NCBI GenBank assembly: GCA_023701205.1 | Contig: JAMPXJ010000003.1 | Coordinates: 124,001 to 188,000 of the forward strand | Length of the DNA stretch: 64,000 bases | Source of the DNA: Oligoflexia bacterium | Lineage (GTDB): Bacteria > Bdellovibrionota > UBA1018 | Direction: 5' to 3' | Shown here: in pieces, positions 27,817 through 36,432 of the stretch | Layout of the letters: each line of letters starts with the position of its first letter | Numbering within the stretch: position 1 is the stretch's first letter | The notes under the pieces: model-generated | The model's database searches: none | Seen by the model: only the letters and a program-made list of their open reading frames with translations | What the model was told of the DNA's origin: nothing | Program-made: the position numbers and the translations under genes

Positions 27817-28881
27817 TTAGTTTAAAAACAGCAGTTCTTCGGTCAGGGCGCTGAGATCCTGGGCGGCCATGCCCTTGGCGTTGACGTCCCAGACCGTCGT
27901 GCGGCGCTTCGTGGCCTCGTTGAGATCCACGCAGCGATTGATGACGGACTTGCTGCAGTTTTCCGCGAATTGGGCCCGAAGCTCTCCGAGAACTTCCTGG
28001 CTGATCACTTCGCGGTTGTCATACATGTTCGGAATGATGCGTACCTCGAGTTGCCGGCGGAACTCGCGTTCCAGCTCCTCGATCGTGCTCATGACGAGCG
28101 ACATTCCATGGAAGGAAAGCGGATTCGTCGCGCAGACGACGTTGACCAGCTCGGATGCGACGAGCATGGATCCGTTGAGGATCGAGGCGGCCGGATTGGT
28201 GTCCGCGACGATGAGATCGTACTGATCGGCGATCGTCGCGATCGCCTCCGAAAGGCGGTATTCACGGCGGGTCTTGTTATTGAGCGGAATCTCGATATTG
28301 CACAGGCCGAGGTTCGCGGGAATCAGGTCGAGCCCCGGTGCGACGTTCATGATCGCCTCGGCGATCGGAAGGTCGTTGATGAGCACGTCATAAATGGTGG
28401 CTCGCTCATGGCCATCAAGAATGTCGAGGTTGACGGTGAGATGGCCTTGTCCATCGAGATCGATCGCGAGCACGCGGTAGCCCATCATCGCCGCCCGCAT
28501 CACGTACTGCGCGGTCAGGGTCGACTTACCTGTGCCGCCTTTGACGTTGTAGAACATCTGCACCTTGTGTTTCGGAAGGCCTGGAACGAAAGCGGTCGCC
28601 GCGGCGACCGGTGGGCCCGCGGCGATAGCGCCCGTGCCGTTGGCGAGTTCGGAGTTGGAGAACTCCTCGCACTGGTCGCCGTGGCGACCGGTCTCGCGCA
28701 GCGCGCGGAAATAATCGCGCATGCCTTCGAGCGAGACCATCTTGCGCTCGACGTTCCCCATTTTCCTTTTAACGGTTTTCAGCAGCCCGTTGGCCTCGAG
28801 CGCGGAGATCGCGTTGCGATCCACTTTCGCGATGTTCGCGAATTCCGCGGGCGTAAAACAGATGTCTCGGAAAGAAGCCAT
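27817..28881 (-). CDS. parA: ParA partition ATPase with N-terminal helix-turn-helix
   Basis: About 354 residues. An N-terminal MerR-like DNA-binding segment (FTPAEFANIAKVDRNAISALEANGLLK) precedes a deviant Walker A ATPase: YNVKGGTGKSTLTAQYV, LAIDLDGQGH (Walker A') and DLIVADTNPAA. The extra DNA-binding domain makes it resemble type Ia (P1-like) ParA, which represses its own operon. The ATG at 28881 is best spaced from GGGAGG; GTG/ATG at 28890/28887 are alternatives. Two palindromic sites lie inside the 5' half of the gene, three upstream. Presumably it moves ParB-parS complexes over the nucleoid. Confidence 0.92.
   Translation of the reverse strand: MASFRDICFTPAEFANIAKVDRNAISALEANGLLKTVKRKMGNVERKMVSLEGMRDYFRALRETGRHGDQCEEFSNSELANGTGAIAAGPPVAAATAFVPGLPKHKVQMFYNVKGGTGKSTLTAQYVMRAAMMGYRVLAIDLDGQGHLTVNLDILDGHERATIYDVLINDLPIAEAIMNVAPGLDLIPANLGLCNIEIPLNNKTRREYRLSEAIATIADQYDLIVADTNPAASILNGSMLVASELVNVVCATNPLSFHGMSLVMSTIEELEREFRRQLEVRIIPNMYDNREVISQEVLGELRAQFAENCSKSVINRCVDLNEATKRRTTVWDVNAKGMAAQDLSALTEELLFLN
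28593..28610. repeat. parS-like palindrome 1 (inside parA)
   Basis: A perfect 18-base palindrome, CGGTCGCCGCGGCGACCG, within the parA linker between the DNA-binding and ATPase domains. It is the same sequence as the upstream copies. Confidence 0.75.
28673..28690. repeat. parS-like palindrome 2 (inside parA, one central mismatch)
   Basis: Reads TGGTCGCCGTGGCGACCG, matching the consensus at 16 of 18 positions with both GGTCGCC/GGCGACC arms intact. It is centred 80 bases from copy 1. Confidence 0.65.
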
Positions 28882-28966
28882 TTTCATCACCCTCCCTGGG
28901 ATTCAGGGAAATTGTATGCCCACGGAAAAAGCGCGCAAGCGAAATGTCGGGATTTTGACAATTTAA

Positions 28967-28986
28967 GCGGTCGCCGCGGCGACCGC
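28967..28986. repeat. parS-like palindrome 3 (parA upstream region)
   Basis: A perfect 20-base palindrome GCGGTCGCCGCGGCGACCGC about 85 bases upstream of the parA start. It is close enough to affect parA transcription as well as act as a centromere. Confidence 0.8.
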
Positions 28987-29040
28987 CGCAAGGCTCTCGG
29001 CAGGGACCGTCACAGAGAGTACGGCTGTTTTTTTTGGAAA

Positions 29041-29060
29041 GCGGTCGCCGCGGCGACCGC
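29041..29060. repeat. parS-like palindrome 4 (parA upstream region)
   Basis: A second perfect 20-base copy identical to copy 3, centred 74 bases from it. A lone GGTCGC half-site follows at 29074-29079. There is no gene between 28882 and 29122; these sites are its main content. Confidence 0.8.
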
Positions 29061-29095
29061 CAGGTGTGAGAAAGGTCGCTGCTTTCGGTGAGAAT

Positions 29096-29113
29096 CGGTC
29101 GCGGCGGCGACCG
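29096..29113. repeat. parS-like palindrome 5 (one mismatch)
   Basis: CGGTCGCGGCGGCGACCG, one mismatch from the 18-base consensus, 54 bases from copy 4 and ten bases beyond the end of the ABC-2 permease gene. Confidence 0.65.
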
Positions 29114-29122
29114 CGGCGGGCT

Positions 29123-29908
29123 TCAGCTCGATGCGCTTTGATATCGGCGAAGACCCACGCGCCAAAGCCACGCGTCCACGACGAAGAAGGCGAGAAGAAC
29201 ACCCGCGATCAGGGCGTATTCCTCAAGCTCGAGTCCGTGCAGAAGAGCCCGCGCGGGGATGCTCCCGATGAACGCGAAAGGCAGAAAGGTGAGGATCAGG
29301 TAGCGGATGGCCGGCGGATAGAGCGCATCGGGCTTCGTGGCGAATTGGAAGAACTGGTAATACAGTCGCGAGAGCGCCCAGCTGCGCTCGGTCCAAAAAA
29401 CCCAGATCGAGAAGGCGAAGCGAAGCGCGACCGCGGTCGCCAGGCCCACGAGAAGCCAGATACTGACGAGCGCCCAGCGCGATCCTCCCGCGAATCCTGC
29501 GGGTTCCGCGAACCGGATCGCGATCGCCAGGCCCAGAAACACATTGAAGAAGGTGGTCAGGCTCATCCAGCGGGTGAGTGCGAGGAAGAGCGGGTTCACA
29601 GGCTTGGTGAGAAGGATGTCGAGCTCACCCTTGTTCACCAGATCCGAGAACATCCAGAAGTTGCGTTGGAAGAAGGTGCTGAAGAGGGCGTCCGAAGCGA
29701 AGAAGATCCCGAGAAAGAAGAAAACCTGCTCCTTGGTCCAGCCAGCCAGCGTGGGAACGTTCGCGTAGAGAACGGTGAAGAGACTCAGCTCCACTCCCAT
29801 CCAGATGACATCGACCATGACCGTCGTCAGGAAGTTCGTGCGATAGACTGCCTCGCGTACGAAGTTGTTCTTGAGCTGGACCCGGAAGATCTCGAGATAC
29901 GGCTTCAT
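29123..29908 (-). CDS. ABC-2 type exporter permease subunit B (DUF990-like)
   Basis: A 261-residue protein with six predicted membrane spans. The start VQLKNNFVREAVYRTNFLTT and the cytoplasmic motif VNKGELDILLTKPVNP match the ABC-2_2/DUF990 permease family, which typically occurs as two unlike permeases with one ATPase. Its ATG at 29908 directly abuts the stop of the partner permease. Substrate unknown; related systems move antibiotics, lipids or polysaccharides. Its 3' end comes within ten bases of the parS-like cluster. Confidence 0.85.
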   Translation of the reverse strand: MKPYLEIFRVQLKNNFVREAVYRTNFLTTVMVDVIWMGVELSLFTVLYANVPTLAGWTKEQVFFFLGIFFASDALFSTFFQRNFWMFSDLVNKGELDILLTKPVNPLFLALTRWMSLTTFFNVFLGLAIAIRFAEPAGFAGGSRWALVSIWLLVGLATAVALRFAFSIWVFWTERSWALSRLYYQFFQFATKPDALYPPAIRYLILTFLPFAFIGSIPARALLHGLELEEYALIAGVLLAFFVVDAWLWRVGLRRYQSASS

Positions 29909-30700
29909 CTATCCCCCGAGGCTCAGGTAGCGGCGAATGCCGAGACCCCAGGTCAGCCGGATCAGGCCGTAGCCAATGACCAGCCAGATGGCCGAGATCC
30001 CAAATTGCACCAGAAACTGCTCATGACTCCAGCGCCCCAGCGCGTACTGAGTGGGTCCGAACACAAAAAGATAAAAAGGCGCCGACATCCAGATCCAGGA
30101 AAGCGCCTGGGGAAAGAGGTTCAACGGGAGGAGCTCGCCCGAAAGAAGGTTCACCACCATGTTCTTGACCATGAGAAGGCTGTAGGCCTCCTCCCAAACG
30201 AACGCGGCGGAGGCGAGCGACGCACTCAGCTGGTAATAAATGACGTTGCCGATCAGCGCGAGCCCCATGGCGCCCACGAGCCGGGTCGGGGAGATGTCGA
30301 TGAAAAACGAAAGAACGATCCCGAGCAACAGGCAGAAGCCCGCGATGAAGAGCTTGGGTGCCAGGCCGCGCAGGAAAACGAACTCCACGACCCCTACAGG
30401 ACGAAGGAGGTAGTTGCTGAGCTGCCCGGATCGGATCATCTCACCGAGCTCGAAGTCCAGATCGCCGCCGCGGACCTGAGTGAAAAGGATGCTGACCAGC
30501 GTATATTGCAGCAGGTCCTGGTAGCTCATGCCGGCGATCTCGGTGGCTCCTCCGATCTTGAAGAGCGCATACCAGAGGATCCATTGGATCGCGGCGGGTA
30601 CGAAGGCGGCGCTCAGGAACTCGAAGATGAACTCGATCCGGTAAGCCGTTGCGTCCTGCAGGCCGTTTTTCAGGGCAGCTAAACGCCATTCGAGCTTCAC
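29909..30700 (-). CDS. ABC-2 type exporter permease subunit A (DUF990-like)
   Basis: A 263-residue, six-span membrane protein. LKNGLQDATAYRIEFIFEFLSAAF, VRGGDLDFELGEMIRSGQLSNYLLRP and the C-terminal GLIRLTWGLGIRRYLSLGG show the same family as the following gene, as the second half of a heterodimeric permease. The 'GELSNYLLRPV' type loop contacts the ATPase. It overlaps the ATPase gene by four bases (ATGA). Confidence 0.85.
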   Translation of the reverse strand: MKLEWRLAALKNGLQDATAYRIEFIFEFLSAAFVPAAIQWILWYALFKIGGATEIAGMSYQDLLQYTLVSILFTQVRGGDLDFELGEMIRSGQLSNYLLRPVGVVEFVFLRGLAPKLFIAGFCLLLGIVLSFFIDISPTRLVGAMGLALIGNVIYYQLSASLASAAFVWEEAYSLLMVKNMVVNLLSGELLPLNLFPQALSWIWMSAPFYLFVFGPTQYALGRWSHEQFLVQFGISAIWLVIGYGLIRLTWGLGIRRYLSLGG

Positions 30701-31755
30701 GGGCGGGCTCCAGGCGTATTCCGTTCATCCTCGTAGAGGCGTTGAATGACCTGCTCGAGACTCTGCTCCTCGATGCCCATGTCGATGACGTGGAGATTCT
30801 GCATCAGAAGTTGCAGTAAAGGGACGATCTGCTCCTGCTTCAGGGTGAAATGGATTGCCTTGGCGGCGTTTTCTTCGCCTTCTTCGGGCGCGTCGATCTG
30901 GATGGCGGCTGCAGGGAGGCCCGAAAGGCGGCTGAGGTCCTCTAATGAGGGAGATTCCCGGAGGCGGACCCGAAGACGGCTTTCGCCTTCTTTGATGAGA
31001 CCGGCGGGTCGGCCGTCATAGATCAGCTCGCCTGAGCGCAGGATCAGGACCCGGGAGCAGAGGCGTTCGATGTCATCCATATTGTGGCTCGTCAGGATGA
31101 TCGTTGCCTTCTCCTTGAGGTTGAACACCCGGAGGAACTCCCGAAGTTTCTGCGCGGCCAGAACATCGAGTCCGATCGTGGGCTCGTCGAGGAAGATGAC
31201 GCTCGGCCAATGGAGGATTGCCCCGATCAGCTCCATTTTCATCCGCTCACCGAGCGAGAGCCTGCGGATCTGGGTGTTGAGGTGCCGTTTTACGTCCAGA
31301 AGCTCACTCAGAGTGTGCAGGCGTTCGCGATAGTCCTTCATCGGGATCTCGTAGATCGCCCGAATCAGATCAAAAGCGTCGATGGCGGGAAGGTCCCACC
31401 AGAGCTGCGCCTTCTGGCCCATGACGAGCGAGATGCGCCGTCGGAACTCCACCGATCGTTTGAAAGGATCGAAGCCAAGTACCCGGGCTTCGCCCGAAGT
31501 CGGGGGGATCAGGCCCGAGAGGATCTTGAGCAGGGTGGTCTTGCCTGCGCCGTTCGCCCCGATCAGCCCATTAAAGGAGCCGGGCTCGAGTCGGAAGCTC
31601 ACGCCTTTGAGCGCATCATGCTCCTGGTATTCCGGCCTGGCGAGAAGGCGGAGCGCTCCTTGGAGGCCCTCTCCCTTGCGGGTCGAGCGGAAGACTCGGC
31701 GGATGTCTCGGGCTTCGATGATCGGTAAGCCGCCCGAAAGACTACCGTGAGCCAT
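30697..31755 (-). CDS. ABC transporter ATP-binding protein of the ABC-2 exporter
   Basis: A 352-residue ATPase. Walker A is GANGAGKTTLLKIL (about residues 66-73), the Q-loop VMGQKAQLWWDLP, the signature RLSLGERMKMELI, Walker B VIFLDEPTIGLD and the H-switch LTSHNMDD. The C-terminal 90 residues form an accessory domain, partly Glu-rich. With the two permeases that follow it makes a complete exporter. Its start overlaps the end of the upstream secreted-protein gene by 14 bases, so that protein may belong to the same operon. Confidence 0.92.
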   Translation of the reverse strand: MAHGSLSGGLPIIEARDIRRVFRSTRKGEGLQGALRLLARPEYQEHDALKGVSFRLEPGSFNGLIGANGAGKTTLLKILSGLIPPTSGEARVLGFDPFKRSVEFRRRISLVMGQKAQLWWDLPAIDAFDLIRAIYEIPMKDYRERLHTLSELLDVKRHLNTQIRRLSLGERMKMELIGAILHWPSVIFLDEPTIGLDVLAAQKLREFLRVFNLKEKATIILTSHNMDDIERLCSRVLILRSGELIYDGRPAGLIKEGESRLRVRLRESPSLEDLSRLSGLPAAAIQIDAPEEGEENAAKAIHFTLKQEQIVPLLQLLMQNLHVIDMGIEEQSLEQVIQRLYEDERNTPGARP

Positions 31756-32752
31756 GCGTGCTTCGGGTGGCGCTGACTACCTGCCGATTTCCGGTGTGCT
31801 GCTGTCCGGTCAGGCCTTCGACGAAAGCGTTATAGCGGGTGATCACCGGCTGATCGCGCCCGAGGTTCTTTGGATTGAGTGCCCGCTCAACGAAGGGTTT
31901 TTCCACCGGGAACGCGGTCACCAGGCGCGCGCCACCCGAGAGGGGGTCCAGCACTGAATAGACCAGCAGATGGGAGTTCGCCTGCCCTGCGGGGATCTTG
32001 AAGAACGGGACGAAGTCGGTGCGAAGGATCACAGTGCGGGGAGACGGTTTCTTGACGGAAACGGCCTCTTCCAGTCGCGTGATCCTGAGCTTCGAAAAAG
32101 GATAGCTCGCGATGGAAGGGGGCACCGTTCCTTGAGCGATCTTATGAATGGATTCAAGAAGGGCGCCGTCGTCCCGAAAGGCGATTTGCGAGAGAACGTA
32201 GGTCACGTTGCCAAAGAAGGTTCCTTCCTGCGGCAGCGGGTTGATCGCATCGGCGGGAAGACCCAGGCCCTGCTCGATCGTGGGCCGGACCCATCGCGCA
32301 CGCTTGTAACCGAAAGAGGTTTTCAACACGCTCAAAAGGTAGCCGTAGGTATGCTCCATTCCGGCGTGAACGATCCGGCCGCGCCCCTCCTCACCGAAAA
32401 TCTGGCCCAGCGTTTCAAGGATCGCCGGATGGACGATCACGTCTTTCACCATCTCGTCGAAGTTGATGCTCTTGCCCCAGAGGTGCTTGAACGCCTTGCG
32501 TTCGGAATCTTTTGCCGCCTGCTGGGCAATCGCGGGAGCGAGTTCCTGAAATTTAGGAAGCACGGCTCGGCCAGCCTCGGCTTCGAGGATCAAGGCGCGC
32601 GCGATACCGCCCCAGGGGCAGTCTTCAGGTCCTTCGCCCGAGTTCTCAGCCGGGCATTGGATCGGCGTGGACGCCTGAGACCCGGGGCTCGATAAGGAAG
32701 TCAGCAACCAGGCTCCAAGGACCAAAACCAGGGTCAAAGTGATTTTGCGCAT
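31742..32752 (-). CDS. Secreted protein of unknown family
   Basis: A 336-residue protein with a clear signal peptide (ITLTLVLVLGAWLLTSL ... SQAS). The mature part has two early Cys residues (IQCPAENSGEGPEDCPWGG), helical stretches and a Ser/Pro-rich middle with IASYPFSKLRITRL and VILRTDFVPFFKIPAG, and a Gln/Ser-rich end. I do not recognise it. The gene overlaps the exporter ATPase gene, and a 55-base gap separates it from the metalloprotease-like gene upstream. A periplasmic partner of the exporter is one possibility, purely from position. Confidence 0.7.
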   Translation of the reverse strand: MRKITLTLVLVLGAWLLTSLSSPGSQASTPIQCPAENSGEGPEDCPWGGIARALILEAEAGRAVLPKFQELAPAIAQQAAKDSERKAFKHLWGKSINFDEMVKDVIVHPAILETLGQIFGEEGRGRIVHAGMEHTYGYLLSVLKTSFGYKRARWVRPTIEQGLGLPADAINPLPQEGTFFGNVTYVLSQIAFRDDGALLESIHKIAQGTVPPSIASYPFSKLRITRLEEAVSVKKPSPRTVILRTDFVPFFKIPAGQANSHLLVYSVLDPLSGGARLVTAFPVEKPFVERALNPKNLGRDQPVITRYNAFVEGLTGQQHTGNRQVVSATRSTHGSR

Positions 32753-32807
32753 GGGCCCCGTTTAGCATGGGGCGGGTGTTCGGGCAACATGAGGGGGAAA
32801 GGCAGCC

Positions 32808-33854
32808 CTACCGGGCCGAGCGCAGCTCCTCGCGAAGCGCGGCCAGCTCCTGCCGTACCACGGGAAGCCCGTAGAACCCGGTCGGCTCCGGATCCCCGAA
32901 GCGCGGGTCCAGGAACTCGAAGGTGAACCGCTCAAAGCTCATCGAGACGGGACGGGTTTGCAGGAGTGCGTCCACCCAGTCGATCCGTCCCCAAAGGCCT
33001 TCGTGGACCCCGGCCTCATAAAGGGAGAAGCTCAGCGTCCAGGCGCGCACCTCGGCGAGAAGCCCGCGATCGAGCCCTGCGCGCAGGTGGGTGCGGAGCC
33101 GATCCTGGTCGACCTTTGAAAGGGGCGCCGCGCCCTTTTTGGCGACGTGGCGGAAGACATCCTCGAAGACCGCGGGATCTCCGTAGGCGACGGTCGCCGA
33201 CTGAAGCCGGGGATCGAACTTGTGGGCGAGCTCGTGGACGAAGATGAAAAGCCATTCCTCAGGCGCAATGGCTTCGAAATCCATGAAAAGCGAGTGCCGT
33301 CCACGGTGAAAGCCCGCCTTGCGGGGGCCGAGCTGGATCGGCTGCTCGGCCTCATGGCTCAGGGCTTTGAAAGAGTGAAAGCCGCGGGTGCTGATCTCCT
33401 GTTCGGCGAGGCCAATCAGCTCGAGGAGCGCGGGCGAGCGGGTGGATTTGAGGACGCGCAGGGACCCTGAGAGAAAGGCATTCGAGATCGAGCGCTGCAG
33501 AAGCTCACGGTCTTCCTGCCTGGCGACGCAGGTTTTGAGAGTGTCCGGCGCGAGCGTGCCGCGTAGGTACTCGGCGAAGATCCTCTCGCCGGCCTGGCCG
33601 CGGGCGTCGAACTCCCGGCTCTGAAGCTCGGCCCGTTCCTTGATTGTTGGGGCGGAGGCGAGATTGGCCTCGCGGGCCTCCGTCCATTCCTGGAGAGCCT
33701 TGCAGGAGCTGGCGGCGGCGGGAGCGGCAAGCGCGGAAGCAGTCCAGGCCGCGAGCGTGGCGCTGGCCACGGCGAGAAACGCCCCGGCCCCTCGGAGAGT
33801 TTTCCGAAGGGCCGGAGGTGAGCTCGTTTTCTGGGGAGCGAGGGCGGAGGTCAT
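32808..33854 (-). CDS. Secreted putative zinc metalloprotease (HELAH)
   Basis: About 348 residues. A basic N-terminus with a hydrophobic stretch (GAFLAVASATLAAWTASALAAPA) is a signal sequence or anchor. FIFVHELAHKFDPR near residue 207 is a zincin HExxH motif, preceded by SLFMDFEAIAPEEW. A downstream Glu or Asp third ligand is not obvious but several acidic residues follow. The family is not one I can name. The ATG at 33854 overlaps the previous stop (ATGA), which fixes the start and indicates translational coupling to the upstream secreted protein. Confidence 0.7.
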   Translation of the reverse strand: MTSALAPQKTSSPPALRKTLRGAGAFLAVASATLAAWTASALAAPAAASSCKALQEWTEAREANLASAPTIKERAELQSREFDARGQAGERIFAEYLRGTLAPDTLKTCVARQEDRELLQRSISNAFLSGSLRVLKSTRSPALLELIGLAEQEISTRGFHSFKALSHEAEQPIQLGPRKAGFHRGRHSLFMDFEAIAPEEWLFIFVHELAHKFDPRLQSATVAYGDPAVFEDVFRHVAKKGAAPLSKVDQDRLRTHLRAGLDRGLLAEVRAWTLSFSLYEAGVHEGLWGRIDWVDALLQTRPVSMSFERFTFEFLDPRFGDPEPTGFYGLPVVRQELAALREELRSAR

Positions 33855-34567
33855 TGATGGGCGTACTTTCCGCTTTGGATTCCGTCGACCAGGCACTGGA
33901 CGTAGGGACGCAGGTCGATGCTGATAGCGACTTCCTTGTTGGTCTTGGCGTTTCGGAAGCCCGTGATCGGCGCTTGATTCGCATTTTCGATTCTGAGATT
34001 GCGCACGTAGATCCGATGGCTGATTTCCTCGCCGAGCTCTCCGTAGACATAGTCCGCGGCGAAGGTTTCGTACTTGAGCGAGGGAATGGCCAGGGGGGCT
34101 TCCGGATGGCGTTTGAGTTGGACGGAATCTGTGTAGCAGCCGGCTCTATAGCAAGTGGATCCGCGCGGAAGTACGTAAAGGCTGGTGTCGGTCAGGTCGA
34201 CAAAAGAAAGTATTCTGTTGGAGTCGCTTTCTTTGGCGTAAGCGGCGTAAAAACGGCTCGAAGTCACGTAAGTCAAAAGCTCCGCTTTCCAAAACTCCTG
34301 GCTTTCGATTTCCTTTTCTCCATAAATCTGCACGAGAAGAACCCGGGCAGTTTCTTTGGCGCATGCCTCCTGGGTTCGTCTTACTTCCCAGTCCGGAACC
34401 TGCCGATCCACCTCGATCGGCAGCGCCTGACCCGAGAGATCCGGCCCGTTGATCCCGCGCCCATCGCCGCGCGCCCAGCTCGAGTGAGGGAGGGTCAAAG
34501 CGGTGAGCAGGATCGCGGAAGTTCCAAACCAAAGTCCAAAAGTCGAATTCATCGTTTTCGTTTTCAT
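33851..34567 (-). CDS. Secreted protein of unknown family
   Basis: A 238-residue protein with a signal peptide (FGTSAILLTALTLPHSSWARG). The mature region has paired cysteines (STCYRAGCYTD) and a beta-rich second half (SLKYETFAADYVYGEL, ISHRIYVRNLRIEN). Two Met codons, MKTKTM, are possible starts; the first is used. It is the first gene of a leftward run: this protein, the HELAH protease (four-base overlap), another secreted protein, then the ABC-2 exporter. Function unknown. Confidence 0.7.
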   Translation of the reverse strand: MKTKTMNSTFGLWFGTSAILLTALTLPHSSWARGDGRGINGPDLSGQALPIEVDRQVPDWEVRRTQEACAKETARVLLVQIYGEKEIESQEFWKAELLTYVTSSRFYAAYAKESDSNRILSFVDLTDTSLYVLPRGSTCYRAGCYTDSVQLKRHPEAPLAIPSLKYETFAADYVYGELGEEISHRIYVRNLRIENANQAPITGFRNAKTNKEVAISIDLRPYVQCLVDGIQSGKYAHQ

Positions 34568-34761
34568 AGGCCCGCCCTCCTTGAGGCGGTCACCCGGCGA
34601 TTTACGCAGGGTAGGGTTATCAAAAGTGGACTAAATATGTCAATCAAAGCTATTCTTATGAAACATAAGGCTTTTACTGCCTTTTCTTTAGTCTTGCCGT
34701 CTGACAGGGTGTAAATTACGTCTTGGCGCATCAATGATAAACTGATATATTTTTGCGAGAT

Positions 34762-36273
34762 ATGTCGGAGTCCGCGAACCGCGAAATCCTGAATCAGATC
34801 GACGAGTCCATCCGCCAGGGACAAACCCGAAGGGCCGCGGCCCGGATTCAGGCCCTTTGCGAGGAGAGCTCGCGCCTCCCGCGAAAGGAGAAGCTGGAGC
34901 TCGCCCGGCTCGCCCGCCGGGCCTTTATCCCGGCGCTCGGGATCTTGCTCCTGCGCCCATTTGTGAGGCCAAGCGCGAGCACTATCATCAAAGCGACGCC
35001 CGAGGAGAGGCTGGAGTTCGCGGCTTGCCTGATCTGGCTGGGTGCCCGCTCCGAAGGACGCGAACTTCTCGCCGCGCTCGATCCCGCGACTCATCCGGAG
35101 CGCGATCTTTTTACCTCCTTCGCGCTTTTCTCGTCCTGGGATTACGGCGCGGCGGTTCCGCTTCTTCGGCGCTACGTCCGGCATCCAGCACTTGCGCCTT
35201 ACGCCCGACTCGTCGGCAAGGCGAACCTCGCCGCGGCGCTCGTCCACGAAAGATTGCTCCCCGAAGCCCGGGAGCTTCTCGCCGAGCTCGAGGCCGCAAC
35301 ACGTGATGGCGGGCATGCACTCCTTCTGCGCAATATCCTGAAGCTCGAGGCGGAGCGGGCGGTGTACGCTCGGGATCTTGCGCGGGCGGATCGCGCGCTT
35401 GGCGAAGCGCTCGCACTCGCCGGGAGCTCTCCGGATGACGCGCTTTTTGTCGAGAAGTGGCGGGCGATCGCGCGGAGCGACACGGCAGCTTTGCACAAGA
35501 TCAAGCGCGAGTTCCTCGAGATGGGGGAGTGGGAAGGCGTACGCGACTGCGATTACCATCTCTCGCTCCTGACGAAGGACCTCGCTCTGGGCGCGCGGCT
35601 CTATGCCGGAACGCCGTATCCCCGGTATCGCGAGCGGTTTCTCGGAGATTTCCGAGAACTTCGGGAGCGGCTGCCCGAGCGCTTCTGCTGGGAGCTCGGG
35701 GCGGATTCCCAGCGTGTTTCAGCGAGAGACTCGGTCATCGAGTTCTCGGTTCCACGCGGGTGTGGAGGACTGAATGATGAGCTTCTCAAGCCCGGGCAAG
35801 TCCCGCATCGGCTTCTCTCGGTGCTTGCTTCGGATTTCTACCGCCCATTCAATCTGGTCGAGCTGCACTCGGCGGTGTTTCCAGCGAAGCATTACCACCC
35901 GGAGTTCTCAGCGGATTCGATGCATCAGGCGCTCCGAAGGCTCCGCGCGTACTTACGTCGAGTGCGGCTCCCGCTTCAGATTTCTGAAAATGGCGGCAAT
36001 TACCGTCTCCAAGCCGCACGGCCCATGACGCTTTGGGTGGGCATGGGCGAGGCATATGAGGAGAAAGGGGCTTCGGTGAAGCTCGAGCGCGAGGCCACGC
36101 TCCTCGAAAGGCGCTTTCTTGCGACTGAGTTCACCGCAGAAGACGCAGCGCGAGCACTTCAACTCTCGCGCAACTCGGCCATAGGGCGGCTGCGTGAGCT
36201 CTCGCGGCTGGAGCGGGTTCAGAAGCTGGGCCAGGGCCCGGCGACGAGGTATCGGTTCCCGAGCGGAAGCTGA
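34762..36273 (+). CDS. TPR-like regulator with winged-helix DNA-binding domains
   Basis: About 503 residues. The N-terminal 270 residues are Ala/Leu/Arg-rich helical repeats resembling degenerate TPRs. A segment from about 370 (LKPGQVPHRLLSVLASDFYRPFNLVELHSAVFP ... ALRRLRAYLRRVRLPLQI) matches the transcriptional-activator winged helix of the OmpR/BTAD class, including the 'LRxxL' recognition helix and a wing ENGGNYRL. A second small HTH (ATEFTAEDAARALQLSRNSAIGRLREL) ends the protein. The ATG at 34762 is preferred over a TTG at 34753. The upstream 195 bases are AT-rich and probably contain divergent promoters. Target genes unknown. Confidence 0.7.
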   Translation: MSESANREILNQIDESIRQGQTRRAAARIQALCEESSRLPRKEKLELARLARRAFIPALGILLLRPFVRPSASTIIKATPEERLEFAACLIWLGARSEGRELLAALDPATHPERDLFTSFALFSSWDYGAAVPLLRRYVRHPALAPYARLVGKANLAAALVHERLLPEARELLAELEAATRDGGHALLLRNILKLEAERAVYARDLARADRALGEALALAGSSPDDALFVEKWRAIARSDTAALHKIKREFLEMGEWEGVRDCDYHLSLLTKDLALGARLYAGTPYPRYRERFLGDFRELRERLPERFCWELGADSQRVSARDSVIEFSVPRGCGGLNDELLKPGQVPHRLLSVLASDFYRPFNLVELHSAVFPAKHYHPEFSADSMHQALRRLRAYLRRVRLPLQISENGGNYRLQAARPMTLWVGMGEAYEEKGASVKLEREATLLERRFLATEFTAEDAARALQLSRNSAIGRLRELSRLERVQKLGQGPATRYRFPSGS

Positions 36274-36296
36274 TGGGCACCAGCTGTTTTTTTTTT
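36268..36296 (+). terminator. Intrinsic terminator of the TPR regulator gene
   Basis: A short stem AGCTG/CAGCT (36268-36272 with 36281-36285, eight-base loop) is followed by a G and ten T residues. The stem overlaps the stop codon. The stem is short but the T-run is excellent. Confidence 0.6.
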
Positions 36297-36366
36297 GGAA
36301 TCGCACTAAGTGACGGTCCTGGTTTTTGGGACAAAGTTCCGAAAAAGGACGGCGGATACGGCAAAC

Positions 36367-36381
36367 GCGGAATCATTCCGC
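36367..36381. repeat. REP-like palindrome upstream of the RAYT gene
   Basis: GCGGAAT-C-ATTCCGC, a perfect palindrome 52 bases before the RAYT start. RAYT transposases act on REP palindromes that often flank their own gene, so this is a candidate substrate. Only one copy is seen in the window. Confidence 0.35.
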
Positions 36382-36432
36382 ATCCATGGCATTGCCGGCT
36401 TGGCATTCGTCTGGCTTTCGGTACGGGCTGCA

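Noticed and set aside
28561..29122. Canonical parS TGTTTCACGTGAAACA
   Set aside because: Absent; the palindromes here have a different, GC-rich sequence.
29066..30682. Long 538-codon plus-strand frame opposite the ABC-2 permeases
   Set aside because: Composition is extreme Glu/Arg/Asp and it mirrors two clearly real membrane-protein genes; a GC-rich antisense shadow.
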